From Desulfomonile tiedjei (lineage in GTDB: Bacteria > Desulfobacterota > Desulfomonilia > Desulfomonilales > Desulfomonilaceae), in contig JACRDF010000011.1 in NCBI GenBank assembly GCA_016212925.1, positions 62,001 to 126,000 of the forward strand: 64,000 nucleotides of DNA, written 5' to 3'. The notes under the pieces are model-generated. The model did not search any database. It saw only the letters and a list, made by a program, of their open reading frames with translations, and was not told the origin of the DNA. How positions within the stretch are numbered: position 1 is the stretch's first letter; the number at the start of each line of letters is the position of its first letter. The position numbers were made by a program, and so were the translations under genes. This document shows, piece after piece, positions 53,426 through 62,559 of this stretch.

Positions 53426-55093
53426 TCAATACGCGCCCTCTGCGACGCCTTTCTTGATAACTTTTTTGTCGATTTTTCCGACGCTGGTTTTGGGGATCTG
53501 CTCCACCATGAGGAATGAATCCGGGATGCCCCACTTGGAGATCAGGCCTTCCTCAACGTATTTCCCAAGAAATGCCTGAAGGTCCGTAGCCGAGAGCGCG
53601 GCCCCGTGTTCCGGCTTGGGAACGATCATGGCCAAAGGCCTCTCCCCCCACTTCGCGTCAGGGACGCCGATAACAGCGACTTCCGACACGCCGGGGTGTT
53701 GGCTGATAAGGCTTTCCAGATGCAGCGAAGAGATCCATTCGCCGCCGGTTTTGATAACGTCCTTCAGCCGATCGGTTATTTGCAGGTAGCCATTCTCGTC
53801 CATGTTCGCGATGTCGCCTGTGTGAAGCCATCCATCGGCCCACAACTCTTCAGACTTTGCCGGTTCCTTGAAGTAACCTTGTGTCAGCCACGGAGCGCGA
53901 ACAACAATCTCTCCCGGGGTCTTTCCATCGCGCGGCAAAGTCTCACCGGTCACGACATCCGCGACTCTGATGTTCACCAGTGGCACAGGGCAGCCTGTTT
54001 TGGTCCGGATGTCGAGTTGGCGCTCCATGTCCCAGTCCATCATATTGGGCTTGAGGTTGGCCAGCGTCAGGATCGGGCATGTTTCGGACATGCCGTATCC
54101 TCCGTATATTTCGATCCCCCTCTCCATCGCGGCTTTTGCCAGCCCCCTCGGCAAGGCTGATCCGCCTATGATCACTTTCCAGCCCCGGAGGTCCGCATCT
54201 TGCGCGGCAGGACTGCTAAGGAGCATGTGCAGGATCGTGGGAACGCAATGAGAGAAGGTTACTTTCTCTGTCACGAGGAGCTTTAAGAGCATCGCGGGCT
54301 CATATCTTCCCGGATACACGCTCTTTGCTCCCAAAACCGTGGCAACGTAAGGAACTCCCCACGCATGCACGTGGAACATTGGAGTGATGGGCATATAAAC
54401 ATCCGCGGACTGAAAGCGGCCCGGCGCAGTGAATGCAGAGGTCCCCACGGCAGCTCCCAGCGTGTGTAACACCAATTGCCTATGGCTGTAGTAAACCCCT
54501 TTGGGGTCACCTGTCGTGCCCGTAGTGTAGAAAGTGGTGGCCTGGGTGTCCTCGTCAAACTCCTGGAAATCGAATGAATCCGAAGCCTGCGCCAGTAGCT
54601 CTTCGTACTCTCCAGCTAACGGCAACGCGGTCGTGGGTTTTTCCGGACCTTCCTGGAGGAGGACGTATTTCTTCACGGTGGGCAATTTGTCTGCAAGTCC
54701 CTCCATCACCGGCAGAAAATCCTCATGGACAAGGACCATGTCGTCTTCCGCGTGGTTCATCGTAAAAAGTATTTGGTCAGGTGAGAGCCGGATGTTTACC
54801 GTATGAAGGATTGCCCCCATCATGGGAATTGCGAAAAAGCATTCCAAGTATCGGTGTGAATCCCAATCCAGAACGGCCACGGTGTCTCCCGGACCCACGC
54901 CGAGCGCGTTCAGCGCGGACGCCAGCCTGTTGATACGCTTATAAAGGTCTCGGTACGTGTAGCGCATCTGGTCTCTGTACACGATTTCTTGGTCGGGCGC
55001 GTAAAGAATGGGGGTATGCAGCAACTGTTTGACGATCAACGGGTAGTTATACGCTGAGGCCGCTCTTTCTATTTTTCTGACCTTCTTTTCCAT
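53426..55093 (-). CDS. long-chain-fatty-acid--CoA ligase / AMP-forming acyl-CoA synthetase
   Basis: 555 residues from ATG 55093 with AAGGAGGG upstream. AMP-binding motif TTFYTTGTTGDPKGV (about 185), the A5-type block GYGMSETCPILTLANL (about 330), GWLHTGDIANMDENGYLQITDRLKD (about 420), and a C-terminal PKTSVGKIDKKVIKK with the catalytic Lys. Activates a carboxylic acid to its acyl-CoA with ATP. Chain length not assignable. Related to fadD-type and phenylacetate-type ligases. Single gene. Confidence 0.92.
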   Translation of the reverse strand: MEKKVRKIERAASAYNYPLIVKQLLHTPILYAPDQEIVYRDQMRYTYRDLYKRINRLASALNALGVGPGDTVAVLDWDSHRYLECFFAIPMMGAILHTVNIRLSPDQILFTMNHAEDDMVLVHEDFLPVMEGLADKLPTVKKYVLLQEGPEKPTTALPLAGEYEELLAQASDSFDFQEFDEDTQATTFYTTGTTGDPKGVYYSHRQLVLHTLGAAVGTSAFTAPGRFQSADVYMPITPMFHVHAWGVPYVATVLGAKSVYPGRYEPAMLLKLLVTEKVTFSHCVPTILHMLLSSPAAQDADLRGWKVIIGGSALPRGLAKAAMERGIEIYGGYGMSETCPILTLANLKPNMMDWDMERQLDIRTKTGCPVPLVNIRVADVVTGETLPRDGKTPGEIVVRAPWLTQGYFKEPAKSEELWADGWLHTGDIANMDENGYLQITDRLKDVIKTGGEWISSLHLESLISQHPGVSEVAVIGVPDAKWGERPLAMIVPKPEHGAALSATDLQAFLGKYVEEGLISKWGIPDSFLMVEQIPKTSVGKIDKKVIKKGVAEGAY

Positions 55094-55604
55094 TGATTCC
55101 CTCCTTACAAAAACCGGACTGGTTTGGTGAGCCATGAAGAATTCGCAGAATACCAGGGCCGACCCTCAGATTCAAATATGCGAGGACTTCCGGTTCCCGA
55201 TTTTTTTGGCGGAGGGCAAGACTCCTGCCGCTCCCACAGATCACGCTTCTCGGACAATCACCTGATTCTTTTAAGTTAGTTTTGACCAGTCGCCGGGCAA
55301 ATGGCCCGGGCATTCGTTACAATTTTTTACAGCCTGTAAAAGTAGCCTCCCGGCTAGCATTACCGGCGAGGAAAACATTCATCCGAAAATGAAGTTTTAC
55401 TAGGGCCCGGCTTCTGTTATCTTCGATTTGCGGTCGCGGTACAACTTCAGGCTGACTTGCGAGGCGGGCATGGTGATTGCAGCCTGTGTCTAAAACCGCG
55501 GGATTGGCTATTTCCATGAGCGGACTATGGAGAGGAACATCATATTGGCATAGTCCTCGCATCATGGAACTGAGGCTTAAGGCTTTTTGGACGGAGGGAA
55601 ACCA
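55094..55604. promoter_or_regulatory. divergent intergenic region with a palindromic operator candidate
   Basis: About 510 bp between ligase and CBS-ACT genes. TTTTACAG-C-CTGTAAAA (55325-55341) is an exact 8-bp inverted repeat with a one-base spacer, resembling a repressor site such as those of TetR/GntR-type acyl-CoA regulators. No gene is seen. Promoters not located. Confidence 0.45.
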
Positions 55605-56288
55605 ATGTTGGTCAAGGATTGGATGAGCACGAACGTGATCACTATTGACGTAAAGGCTACTCTGCAGGATGCCATTAATATGATGATGGAACACGACATA
55701 GGCCTGCTGCCGGTGATGGAAGAAGGAAAGCTGGTCGGCGTGGTCACTGACCGCGACGTGAAACATGCTTCTCCGTCAGACGCGTGCCTCCTCGATTTTC
55801 AAAACATCATGTATCACGTGGCTCGCCTGCAAGTAGGCTCATTCATGAGCCAGAATCCGGTGACGGTTCCGCTGAATCTCACGATTGAAGAAACCGCGGA
55901 AGTCCTGATGCAGCACGATATCTCCGGCGCACCCGTGGTGGACGACGCAGGACATGTGAGAGGAATAATTACAAAGAACGATCTTTTTGCCGCTCTGATA
56001 TCCATGACCGGCTTGGCGCAGAAGGGTGTTTCTTTCGGGTTTCAGGTACAGGACAATGCGGGCTCTATTAAGGCGGTAACCGATGTCATCAGAAAATATG
56101 GGGGGCGCCTTGTGAGCATCGTCAGCACATACGAGACCGCGCCGCAAGGATATCGTCAGGTATATGTTCGGGCCTTCAATTTAGATCGGAACACATTCCC
56201 CGAGCTTGTCCAAGAGCTTCAGAAGCTGGCGCAAGTGCTGTACACGGTGGATCATCGCGACAACACGCGGGAGTTTTTCGCGGCTTGA
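55605..56288 (+). CDS. CBS-domain pair with ACT domain
   Basis: 227 residues from ATG 55605 (GGAGGGA upstream). Two CBS motifs: VKDWMSTNVITIDVKATLQDA through DRDVKH (about 2-58) and VGSFMSQNPVTVPLNLTIEE through KNDLFAAL (about 80-135), together a nucleotide-binding pair, then a C-terminal ACT-like domain (KAVTDVIRKYGGRLVSIVST). Such proteins sense AMP/ATP/SAM and amino acids. Function otherwise unknown. Confidence 0.88.
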   Translation: MLVKDWMSTNVITIDVKATLQDAINMMMEHDIGLLPVMEEGKLVGVVTDRDVKHASPSDACLLDFQNIMYHVARLQVGSFMSQNPVTVPLNLTIEETAEVLMQHDISGAPVVDDAGHVRGIITKNDLFAALISMTGLAQKGVSFGFQVQDNAGSIKAVTDVIRKYGGRLVSIVSTYETAPQGYRQVYVRAFNLDRNTFPELVQELQKLAQVLYTVDHRDNTREFFAA

Positions 56289-56311
56289 TACGGATTCCCG
56301 ATGGAGAAGGC

Positions 56312-56419
56312 TATAGTGGTTCTTAAAAGTTTTCGCGGAATGAGGTCAGAGTGTTGACCGGGTCAACATGAAGCCAGCAATGCGATCCTATTCCGACAAT
56401 ACTTTCGAGAATTACTATA
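56312..56419. mobile_element. MITE-like element, TATAG family copy D
   Basis: 108 bp bounded by TATAGTGGTTCTTAAAAGT and, inverted, TATAGTAATTCTCGAAAGT. Its right end, inverted, continues as TATTGTCGGAATAGGATCGC, very like copy C. Confidence 0.65.
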
Positions 56420-56447
56420 GTCAGGTCCAGACCGATCCCCTTGTTGG

Positions 56448-56951
56448 TCATTTCCCTTGTGGTACGTGGCCGACCCCCGATCTTTCTTCAAACTCGTAAA
56501 GCTTCTCCACAGCGAACTCAACATATTTCGCGCATTTTTCCTTCCAAATCCCCGAGGCAAGAAACTTCTGGTACTGGCCGGGCTCGGAAAAATCCATCCC
56601 AACAAGGTCCATGCAGTTGATGTTGCCAAAGCGTTCTCTGAAGCTCTTGACCAGCGCAGCAGCGTAATAGCGTATGACAGCTCGCGACTGTTTAGCCTTT
56701 TCTTTATCTGCAAGGGAACACCGATGCCTCAGCCCAAGGGATACCGAGGACGCGGACACTGCACCGCACGGCGCTTGCTGCTGTCCACTAATGCCGCCCA
56801 TGAAAGGGACGCCGGTCCAGAGGAAATCTTCGTTTTCCAGGCCATATGTCTCCCACATAACTTGCAGGACTGCCGGCCCTCAATGATAGCCCGCTATCAT
56901 GAGTTCCGTGACACGGGCCTTTGCTTGATCGAGAGAAATCTTTGTTGGCAT
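56448..56951 (-). CDS. C_GCAxxG_C_C family selenoprotein (in-frame TGA at codon 24)
   Basis: 167 residues with selenocysteine. ATG 56951 follows AAAGGAGGTGC. It reads MPTKISLDQAKARVTEL, then MIAGYH, TGA (56880-56882), GPAVLQVMWETYGLENEDF, continuing through QQQAPCGAVSASSVSLGLRH (central Cys, Gly-Ala block), INCMDLVGMDFSEPG and KCAKYVEF. Thus the TGA replaces the first conserved Cys of the family (HC in the paralogue at 51357), with unbroken conservation on both sides. A 5-bp hairpin with loop GGGAG lies 25 bases after TGA. Selenocysteine forms of this family are known to me in anaerobes, so this is firmer than the ArsR case. Reduction or metal-related role unknown. Confidence 0.9.
56845..56859 (-). 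promoter_or_regulatory. bSECIS-like hairpin after the TGA of the C_GCAxxG gene
   Basis: TATGT pairs with ACATA around loop GGGAG on the minus strand, with 20 bases from the TGA to the stem. G at the first two loop positions and the distance fit the bacterial SECIS pattern. Confidence 0.5.
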
Positions 56952-57269
56952 AGTGCACCTCCTTTGTCCGAGATAATGCTGCAAACAAGCCGGTTCTTGA
57001 ACTTAAGGCTTCTAACGGCCACTTAGAAAGACTCTTGGGCTCTGTCAAAACATCCAATCGCCCTTGTACGGTCGCAGGTAAGAGCGGGGAAACCTTGTTT
57101 TCAAGACAGTCAGGTCAATTCTTCCTCAGCCCCTGTCACCCATCCATCATCACCGCATTCTTTGTACATGTCTATCGCCCTGCCAAGTGGCTACCCCGTG
57201 ATAATAATCCTTGATTAGATCCCAACCTCATATTTTGGGGGCGAACCGGCATGGGACACGGCAGCCTAC
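56952..57269. other. intergenic region upstream of the selenoprotein gene
   Basis: About 320 bp with no gene; the promoter of the 56448 gene must lie here but no consensus pair is clear. Confidence 0.35.
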
Positions 57270-58094
57270 TTAAGCACCAAGCCCCAGCAGCCGAGCGCCG
57301 TTGGACCACAGGATGGCCTCTATGGTTTCCTCACTGTATGGCAGTTCTTGAATCCGTCCGACCTGTGCCCCAATAGACGGAATGCCCGGCCAATCGCTGC
57401 CGAATACGAACCGGTCGCGGAACTTCTCCAAATGGGGAAAAACCGACGGAAATTGCTTGGGGGGAATCCCGGACACGTCGATGTAAGTGTTCTCATGTCG
57501 CCTAAGCATCCACTCAGCCTCAGTGTACCAGAACGGTCTCCCTGCATGGCAAATTACGATCTTCATGCGGGGGAAGCCTTCAGCCACTTCGTCAAGCAGC
57601 AGAGGGTTCCCGTAGCGCACCCGTGACCCTTTGAATATCGACGAACCCGTGTGGAACATTACCGGGATCTCGAGGCCGGCGGCCACCTCGTACGCGGGCA
57701 GGAGACGAGGATCGTCCGGGAAAAAGTGCGCGTACGTCGGTATGAGCTTGAGGCCCCGACAGCCGAGCACTTTTACGCAGTGTTCTGTCTGTTCCGCGGG
57801 ATCGGGACCGTCGTAAAGACAAATGGACCCGAAGGGAATCAGGCGATCCGCTCCTCTGCAAAACTCGGAAGAGAATTCATTTGTAACAACGCCCGTGGTC
57901 TTGGGGGCATATTCGGAAAGGACCACAGCCTTATCCACTCCTTCACGAGCCAAATATGCCTCGACTCCTTGAGGGGTGATCTCTTCTGCGAAATCGCGCG
58001 TGTATTCCGGATTCTGTTCCGCGAAAAACGACATAACCGACTGGGTCCAGTGATGTCTGGTGCCAACATGAAGGTGAAAATCTAGTACAGGCAT
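57270..58094 (-). CDS. amidohydrolase family 2 (metal-dependent hydrolase)
   Basis: 274 residues. The frame is open much further upstream (to 58559), but that part has no protein-like sequence; ATG 58094 begins MPVLDFHLHVGTRHHW with the HxH metal site of this TIM-barrel family. Other ligands: LIPTYAHFFPDD, VMFHTGSSI, IVICHAGRPFWY and FGSDWPGIPSIGAQV with the metal Asp. Family members are decarboxylases or hydrolases (ACMSD-like); no substrate can be named. Divergent from ferredoxin 58390. Confidence 0.85.
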   Translation of the reverse strand: MPVLDFHLHVGTRHHWTQSVMSFFAEQNPEYTRDFAEEITPQGVEAYLAREGVDKAVVLSEYAPKTTGVVTNEFSSEFCRGADRLIPFGSICLYDGPDPAEQTEHCVKVLGCRGLKLIPTYAHFFPDDPRLLPAYEVAAGLEIPVMFHTGSSIFKGSRVRYGNPLLLDEVAEGFPRMKIVICHAGRPFWYTEAEWMLRRHENTYIDVSGIPPKQFPSVFPHLEKFRDRFVFGSDWPGIPSIGAQVGRIQELPYSEETIEAILWSNGARLLGLGA

Positions 58095-58247
58095 TTTCAG
58101 CGTGCTTCCGGTGAAGTGCCGCCCTGGATTGAGGCCCTGATGTCCTGTTGATTTGCAGACGGAAGGGACTCGGGGGGTGAGCTTCAGTATTAATAATGCG
58201 GCGACTTTTTTCAAGTGTCCCAAAAACGTAATAACATTCGGTGGTGA

Positions 58248-58280
58248 GTTCCGGAATAAATACTTGTCCATTTCCGGAAC
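58248..58280. promoter_or_regulatory. inverted repeat GTTCCGGAA / TTCCGGAAC
   Basis: Exact 9-bp arms, 15 bases apart, between the divergent amidohydrolase and ferredoxin genes. Position suggests a regulator site for one or both. Confidence 0.45.
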
Positions 58281-58389
58281 CAAGTGCCGTTGACGAACAT
58301 CTATTACTGTAGGGCTGGGTTTGCCCAAAGGCAGATTACCTGAGGGCACGAATATTACGCCATTGTCAAACCCGGAAGGGAAGATAGAC

Positions 58390-58575
58390 ATGTACATGCC
58401 TGTGATAAAGGATGAAAAATGCACGTGTTGTCGCGCGTGTGCGCGTATCTGCCCCAAGAATGTATTCGAGGAGGATGACAAGGACTTGTGGGTGTGCGAC
58501 CCTGCACGTTGCACGGGCTGTGAATCCTGCTCCGCTGTCTGTCCTGTGGAAGCCATCAAAGTGGAAGAAATTTGA
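58390..58575 (+). CDS. 2[4Fe-4S] ferredoxin
   Basis: 61 residues from ATG 58390 with GGAAGGGA upstream; the longer frame from 58321 has no site. Two CxxCxxCxxxCP clusters are complete: CTCCRACARICP (first) and CTGCESCSAVCP (second). Cytoplasmic low-potential electron carrier. It might serve the IorAB-like oxidoreductase encoded 320 bp downstream, though this is only inferred. Confidence 0.93.
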   Translation: MYMPVIKDEKCTCCRACARICPKNVFEEDDKDLWVCDPARCTGCESCSAVCPVEAIKVEEI

Positions 58576-58895
58576 AGCCGGTTGGCCTGACGGCGCCAAC
58601 GCAGTGAGTTTCAACTGTCAGCCCACTCCGCGTCTCGACACCTTGCCGACAGGTTGTATAATATTGAATGGGGCACTATTGTGCGGTCAGGATCGTTCGA
58701 GGCTTAATTGATGAGCATGCTAATTGCTGTTTGCTTCCGGGACGGTATTCTTTCCACATCGCGCTCGTGATGATCCTGAGAGAAGCTCCGGGTGTTCCGC
58801 TTGGAGAAACCCGAACAATAGTTCGTATACTCTATTCACCGATTTAACCTAATTGTTTGACTGAATTGTACACAGCAGAAAAGGAGGGGGAATTC

Positions 58896-59399
58896 ATGAC
58901 AGAGAAAACTGAGCAGGGCTTTTCAGAATTGAAGCTTAATGTGAACGGCACCGAGTACATTGTTGCCGTCCAGCCCGACACACCGCTCCTGTGGGTAATT
59001 CGGGAAAACCTTGGCCTTATCGGCACAAAATTCGGGTGCGGGATTTCGGTTTGTGGCGCCTGTACCGTCCATGTGGATGGGGACGCGGTCCGGTCCTGTG
59101 CGACCCCGGTTTCCGATGTTGTGGGGAAAAATATCACCACAATCGAAGGGCTCTCGCCTGACGGGGGTCACCCCGTGCAGATTGCGTGGATCGAGCAGGA
59201 AGTTCCCCAGTGCGGTTACTGCCATTCGGGTCAGATAATGAGCGCCGCGGCCCTCCTGGCGGAGAATCCCACACCGACCGACGCGGACATCGACGACGCC
59301 ATGTCGGACAACCTTTGTCGCTGCGGCACATATCAACGGATTCGTCGCGCGATTCATCGGGCATCGCAATTGATGGCTGAGGGAGGGCAGCAAAAATGA
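58896..59399 (+). CDS. (2Fe-2S) small subunit of a molybdenum hydroxylase (IorA/CoxS type)
   Basis: 167 residues from ATG 58896 with AAGGAGGGGG upstream. N-terminal plant-type cluster: [22 protein letters not shown] (about 48-70); C-terminal helical cluster: [16 protein letters not shown] and [14 protein letters not shown]. It passes electrons from the Mo site in the large subunit. The 3' end overlaps the large-subunit gene by 4 bp (ATGA). Confidence 0.95.
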   Translation: MTEKTEQGFSELKLNVNGTEYIVAVQPDTPLLWVIRENLGLIGTKFGCGISVCGACTVHVDGDAVRSCATPVSDVVGKNITTIEGLSPDGGHPVQIAWIEQEVPQCGYCHSGQIMSAAALLAENPTPTDADIDDAMSDNLCRCGTYQRIRRAIHRASQLMAEGGQQK

Positions 59400-61564
59400 T
59401 ACAGATAATCAAAGTCAGTCGCCGTGACTTCCTCAAGACAACCTCTATTATCGGGGGAGGGCTTGTGCTGGGCTTAGCCATGCCTATTCGTAATTCTGTC
59501 GGCCAAGCTACCGGCCAACAGGGAGGAGGAATGGCTACCTTGAACGCTTTCGTTCATGTCGGTACTGACGAAACCGTGACGATCATAGTGAACCATTCCG
59601 AGATGGGCCAGGGTGTCTACACTTCCTTGCCAATGCTGGTGGCAGAGGAACTCGAGTGCGATTGGACCAAGATCGCAGTTCAAGCCGCGCCGGTAGATCC
59701 TGCGTATAACCACCCACAATGGGGAATCCAGGGAACCGGCGGCAGCACAAGTGTTTCAAGCGAGTGGGAGAGGCTGCGAAAAGTGGGCGCAAGCGCCCGT
59801 GAAATGCTCATTGCTGCCGCGGCGGACACGTGGCAGGTGGACAAGGCAAGTTGCCGCGCCGACAACGGCAAAGTTATCCACTCAAGCGGCAAAAGCCTGA
59901 CCTACGGCCAGCTCGCGGAGAAAGCAGCGAATATGCCTGTGCCGCAAGACGTTCAACTGAAAGACCCTTCCAAGTTCCGGATCATTGGGCAGCCCGTCAG
60001 ACGCCTTGATACCCCCGGAAAAACCAACGGTACAGCCGTGTTCGGCCTCGACGTCACAATTCCGGGCATGCTCATAGCGGTGGTGGCGCGGCCGCCCGTA
60101 TTCGGCGCAAAAGTCGTGAAGGTCAATTCCGATGCAGCTAAGGCTGTTCCAGGAGTTAAGGACGTGGTCCAATTGCCGTTCGGCGTCGCGGTGCTTGCGA
60201 CCGGTTTTTGGCCGGCCAAGGTCGGGCGGGACGCGCTGGAGATCGTCTGGGATGAAGGCCCTAACGCAACGCTTTCGACCGAGGGCATGCGGGAACAGTA
60301 CGCGAAGCTCGCCCAAACCCAAGGCGCCGTAGCCAGAAAAAACGGTGATCCGCTGCAAGCGCTTCCGAGTGCGGCCAAACAGATCAGCGCAGAATATGAA
60401 GTCCCGTACTTGGCTCACGCAACCATGGAGCCCCTTAACTGCGTGGTTGATCTCCGTGCTGATAGTTGCGAGATTTGGACCGGAACCCAGTTCCAGACCG
60501 CGGATCGCAACGCGTCGGCTCAGGTCGCGGGGCTGCGGCCCGAGCAGGTCAAAATCCACACAACACTCCTTGGAGGCGGGTTTGGACGCCGCGCGAATCC
60601 GCAATCGGACTTCGTAGTCCAGGCGGTGCATGTGGCTAAAGCCGCCAAGGCCCCTGTCAAAGTGATCTGGACTCGTGAAGATGATATGAAGGGCGGATGG
60701 TATCGCCCCATGTGGTACGATCGGATCGCGGCCGGCCTCGACGCGAACGGGAACCCCATAGCCTGGAGCCACACCATCGTCGGCCAATCAATAATTACCG
60801 GGAGCCCCTTTGAAGAAGCCATGCTGAAGGACGGCGTGGATGTAACCTCGGTTGAAGGCGCTGCGGACATTCCATACAAAATCCCGAATATTCTTATTGA
60901 CCTCCACAGTCCGAAAATCGGGGTCCCGGTCCAATGGTGGCGCTCAGTCGGCCATTCGCACACCGCCTTTGTGGTTGAGAGCTTTATGGATGAACTGGCC
61001 CAAGCAGCAGGCAGCGACCCTTATGAATTCCGCCTCAAGCTCCTCGCAAATCATCCCCGCCACAAAGCCGTTTTGGAGCTGGCAGCGCAAATGGCAGGCT
61101 GGGGATCGCCCCTGACCGAAGGTCGCGGTCGCGGAATTGCCTTGCACAAGTCCTTTAACAGCTTTATTGCCCAGGTGGCGGAAGTCTCCGTCACCCGGTC
61201 GGGAGACGTTCGCGTCCATCGGGTGGTGGCCGCAGTCGATTGCGGCATGGTGGTAAACCCGAATACTGTCGCGGCTCAGATGGAGAGCGGAATCATCTTC
61301 GGTCTCACAGCCGCGTTACATGGAGCCATCACCTTAAAAGACGGCCGGGTGCAGCAGAGCAGTTTTAACAATTACCCATTGGTAACCATGCAGGAGACGC
61401 CGAATGTTGAAGTCCATATTGTGCCAAGCAAGGAGCCCCCTACCGGGGTTGGAGAACCGGGTGTCCCGCCAATCGCGCCGGCCGTGGCTAACGCTGTCTT
61501 TGCGATCACTGGTGTACGAATTCGGCGGCTGCCCATTCGGCCCGAGGACTTGAAAAAGGCCTGA
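59396..61564 (+). CDS. molybdopterin-binding large subunit, isoquinoline 1-oxidoreductase beta (IorB)-like
   Basis: 722 residues with a Tat-like signal ([15 protein letters not shown]). Family of xanthine dehydrogenase/aldehyde oxidase large subunits: [20 protein letters not shown], the [13 protein letters not shown] loop that binds the Mo cofactor, [29 protein letters not shown], and the catalytic Glu in [17 protein letters not shown] near residue 690. It hydroxylates an aldehyde or N-heterocycle using water. The two-subunit layout without a FAD subunit matches IorAB; the signal implies a periplasmic site, so electrons may go to cytochrome c or quinone. No cytochrome gene is adjacent. Confidence 0.93.
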   Translation: MIQIIKVSRRDFLKTTSIIGGGLVLGLAMPIRNSVGQATGQQGGGMATLNAFVHVGTDETVTIIVNHSEMGQGVYTSLPMLVAEELECDWTKIAVQAAPVDPAYNHPQWGIQGTGGSTSVSSEWERLRKVGASAREMLIAAAADTWQVDKASCRADNGKVIHSSGKSLTYGQLAEKAANMPVPQDVQLKDPSKFRIIGQPVRRLDTPGKTNGTAVFGLDVTIPGMLIAVVARPPVFGAKVVKVNSDAAKAVPGVKDVVQLPFGVAVLATGFWPAKVGRDALEIVWDEGPNATLSTEGMREQYAKLAQTQGAVARKNGDPLQALPSAAKQISAEYEVPYLAHATMEPLNCVVDLRADSCEIWTGTQFQTADRNASAQVAGLRPEQVKIHTTLLGGGFGRRANPQSDFVVQAVHVAKAAKAPVKVIWTREDDMKGGWYRPMWYDRIAAGLDANGNPIAWSHTIVGQSIITGSPFEEAMLKDGVDVTSVEGAADIPYKIPNILIDLHSPKIGVPVQWWRSVGHSHTAFVVESFMDELAQAAGSDPYEFRLKLLANHPRHKAVLELAAQMAGWGSPLTEGRGRGIALHKSFNSFIAQVAEVSVTRSGDVRVHRVVAAVDCGMVVNPNTVAAQMESGIIFGLTAALHGAITLKDGRVQQSSFNNYPLVTMQETPNVEVHIVPSKEPPTGVGEPGVPPIAPAVANAVFAITGVRIRRLPIRPEDLKKA

Positions 61565-61666
61565 CGGAACGAGGGTCAACCGAAGCCACTCCCCCATTTG
61601 TGACTGTTTTTGAATAGACCGTGGTATGATTCAGGTTCGCGCACGAAAGCGTCTGTTGGGGGCCAT

Positions 61667-62479
61667 ATGATTGATGTCGAACAAATCGGAACGATTCGCA
61701 AGTTTCGGTTGGCACGGACCGTTGGAGGCCGTGGATTGTATTATACGACCGCATACTACGTCGATGGGTTGATGGTCGATACGGGCTGTTTCTTCACGGT
61801 GCCCGAGCTTATGGCCTCGCTGAACGGCCTGACCGTCGAACGCATCGTGAACACCCACAGCCATGAAGATCATATCGCGGCCAATGCCGCCCTCCAGGAA
61901 AAGTTCGGCGCCCAAGTCCTGGCTCATCCGGAAGCTCTTCCGTACCTGGCCGAACCAAGACAGCGAAGGCTCCGGCCCTACCAAATTGTGATGTGGGGCT
62001 ATCCCGCGCCGTGCAATGGAGCACCTATCGGGGATTTTGTCGAAACCCCCAACTATCGGTTTGAAGTCATCTGTACTCCGGGCCACAGTTCCGATCATAT
62101 TTGTCTGTACGAGCGTCAACAGGGGTGGCTCTTTACGGGAGACGCGTACGTGGGTGGCAAGGACAAAGCTTTGAGGCTGGACTACAATGTCTGGCAGATC
62201 ATAGCTTCACTGAAAAAGTTGGCTTCATTGGACGCGAAGGTGCTCTTTCCCGGCAGCGGCACAATCCGGCAAGACCCCCGGGAAGAGTTGATCGACAAAA
62301 TCAGGTACCTGGAAGAGAAGGGCCGGCAAGTGCTGGACCTTCAGGACCGCGGCTGGAGCCGCAGGGCTATCCGTCGGAAGCTCTTCGGTGCTGAAATGTC
62401 TATCGCGTATGTCACATTGGGGCATTTTAGCGGAAAGAACCTGGTACGCTCCTATCTTGAAGACCGTGAGAACGGTTGA
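61667..62479 (+). CDS. MBL-fold metallohydrolase
   Basis: 270 residues from ATG 61667 with GGGGG upstream; the longer frame lacks a ribosome binding site. Zinc ligands: HSHEDH (about 64), the later H of TPGHSSDH and D of FTGDAYVGGKDK, with GSGTIRQ near the end. Typical of glyoxalase II-like hydrolases. Follows the Mo-hydroxylase large subunit by about 100 bp on the same strand, so it could act on a product of that enzyme; this is speculative. Confidence 0.9.
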   Translation: MIDVEQIGTIRKFRLARTVGGRGLYYTTAYYVDGLMVDTGCFFTVPELMASLNGLTVERIVNTHSHEDHIAANAALQEKFGAQVLAHPEALPYLAEPRQRRLRPYQIVMWGYPAPCNGAPIGDFVETPNYRFEVICTPGHSSDHICLYERQQGWLFTGDAYVGGKDKALRLDYNVWQIIASLKKLASLDAKVLFPGSGTIRQDPREELIDKIRYLEEKGRQVLDLQDRGWSRRAIRRKLFGAEMSIAYVTLGHFSGKNLVRSYLEDRENG

Positions 62480-62559
62480 CTCACCGGTTTGCGTTCAAAG
62501 AGGAAGTCATGCCTGCGGAGTGATTACTTGTTTGAACGCAAACCCGCATAGCCGGCCTT

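Noticed and set aside
57651-58085. Plus-strand frame over the amidohydrolase
   Set aside because: Antisense to a clear amidohydrolase.
58095-58559. N-terminal extension of the amidohydrolase frame
   Set aside because: No protein-like sequence; ATG 58094 starts at the conserved HxH site and homologues begin there.
59882-60787. Minus-strand frame inside the Mo-hydroxylase large subunit
   Set aside because: Antisense shadow.
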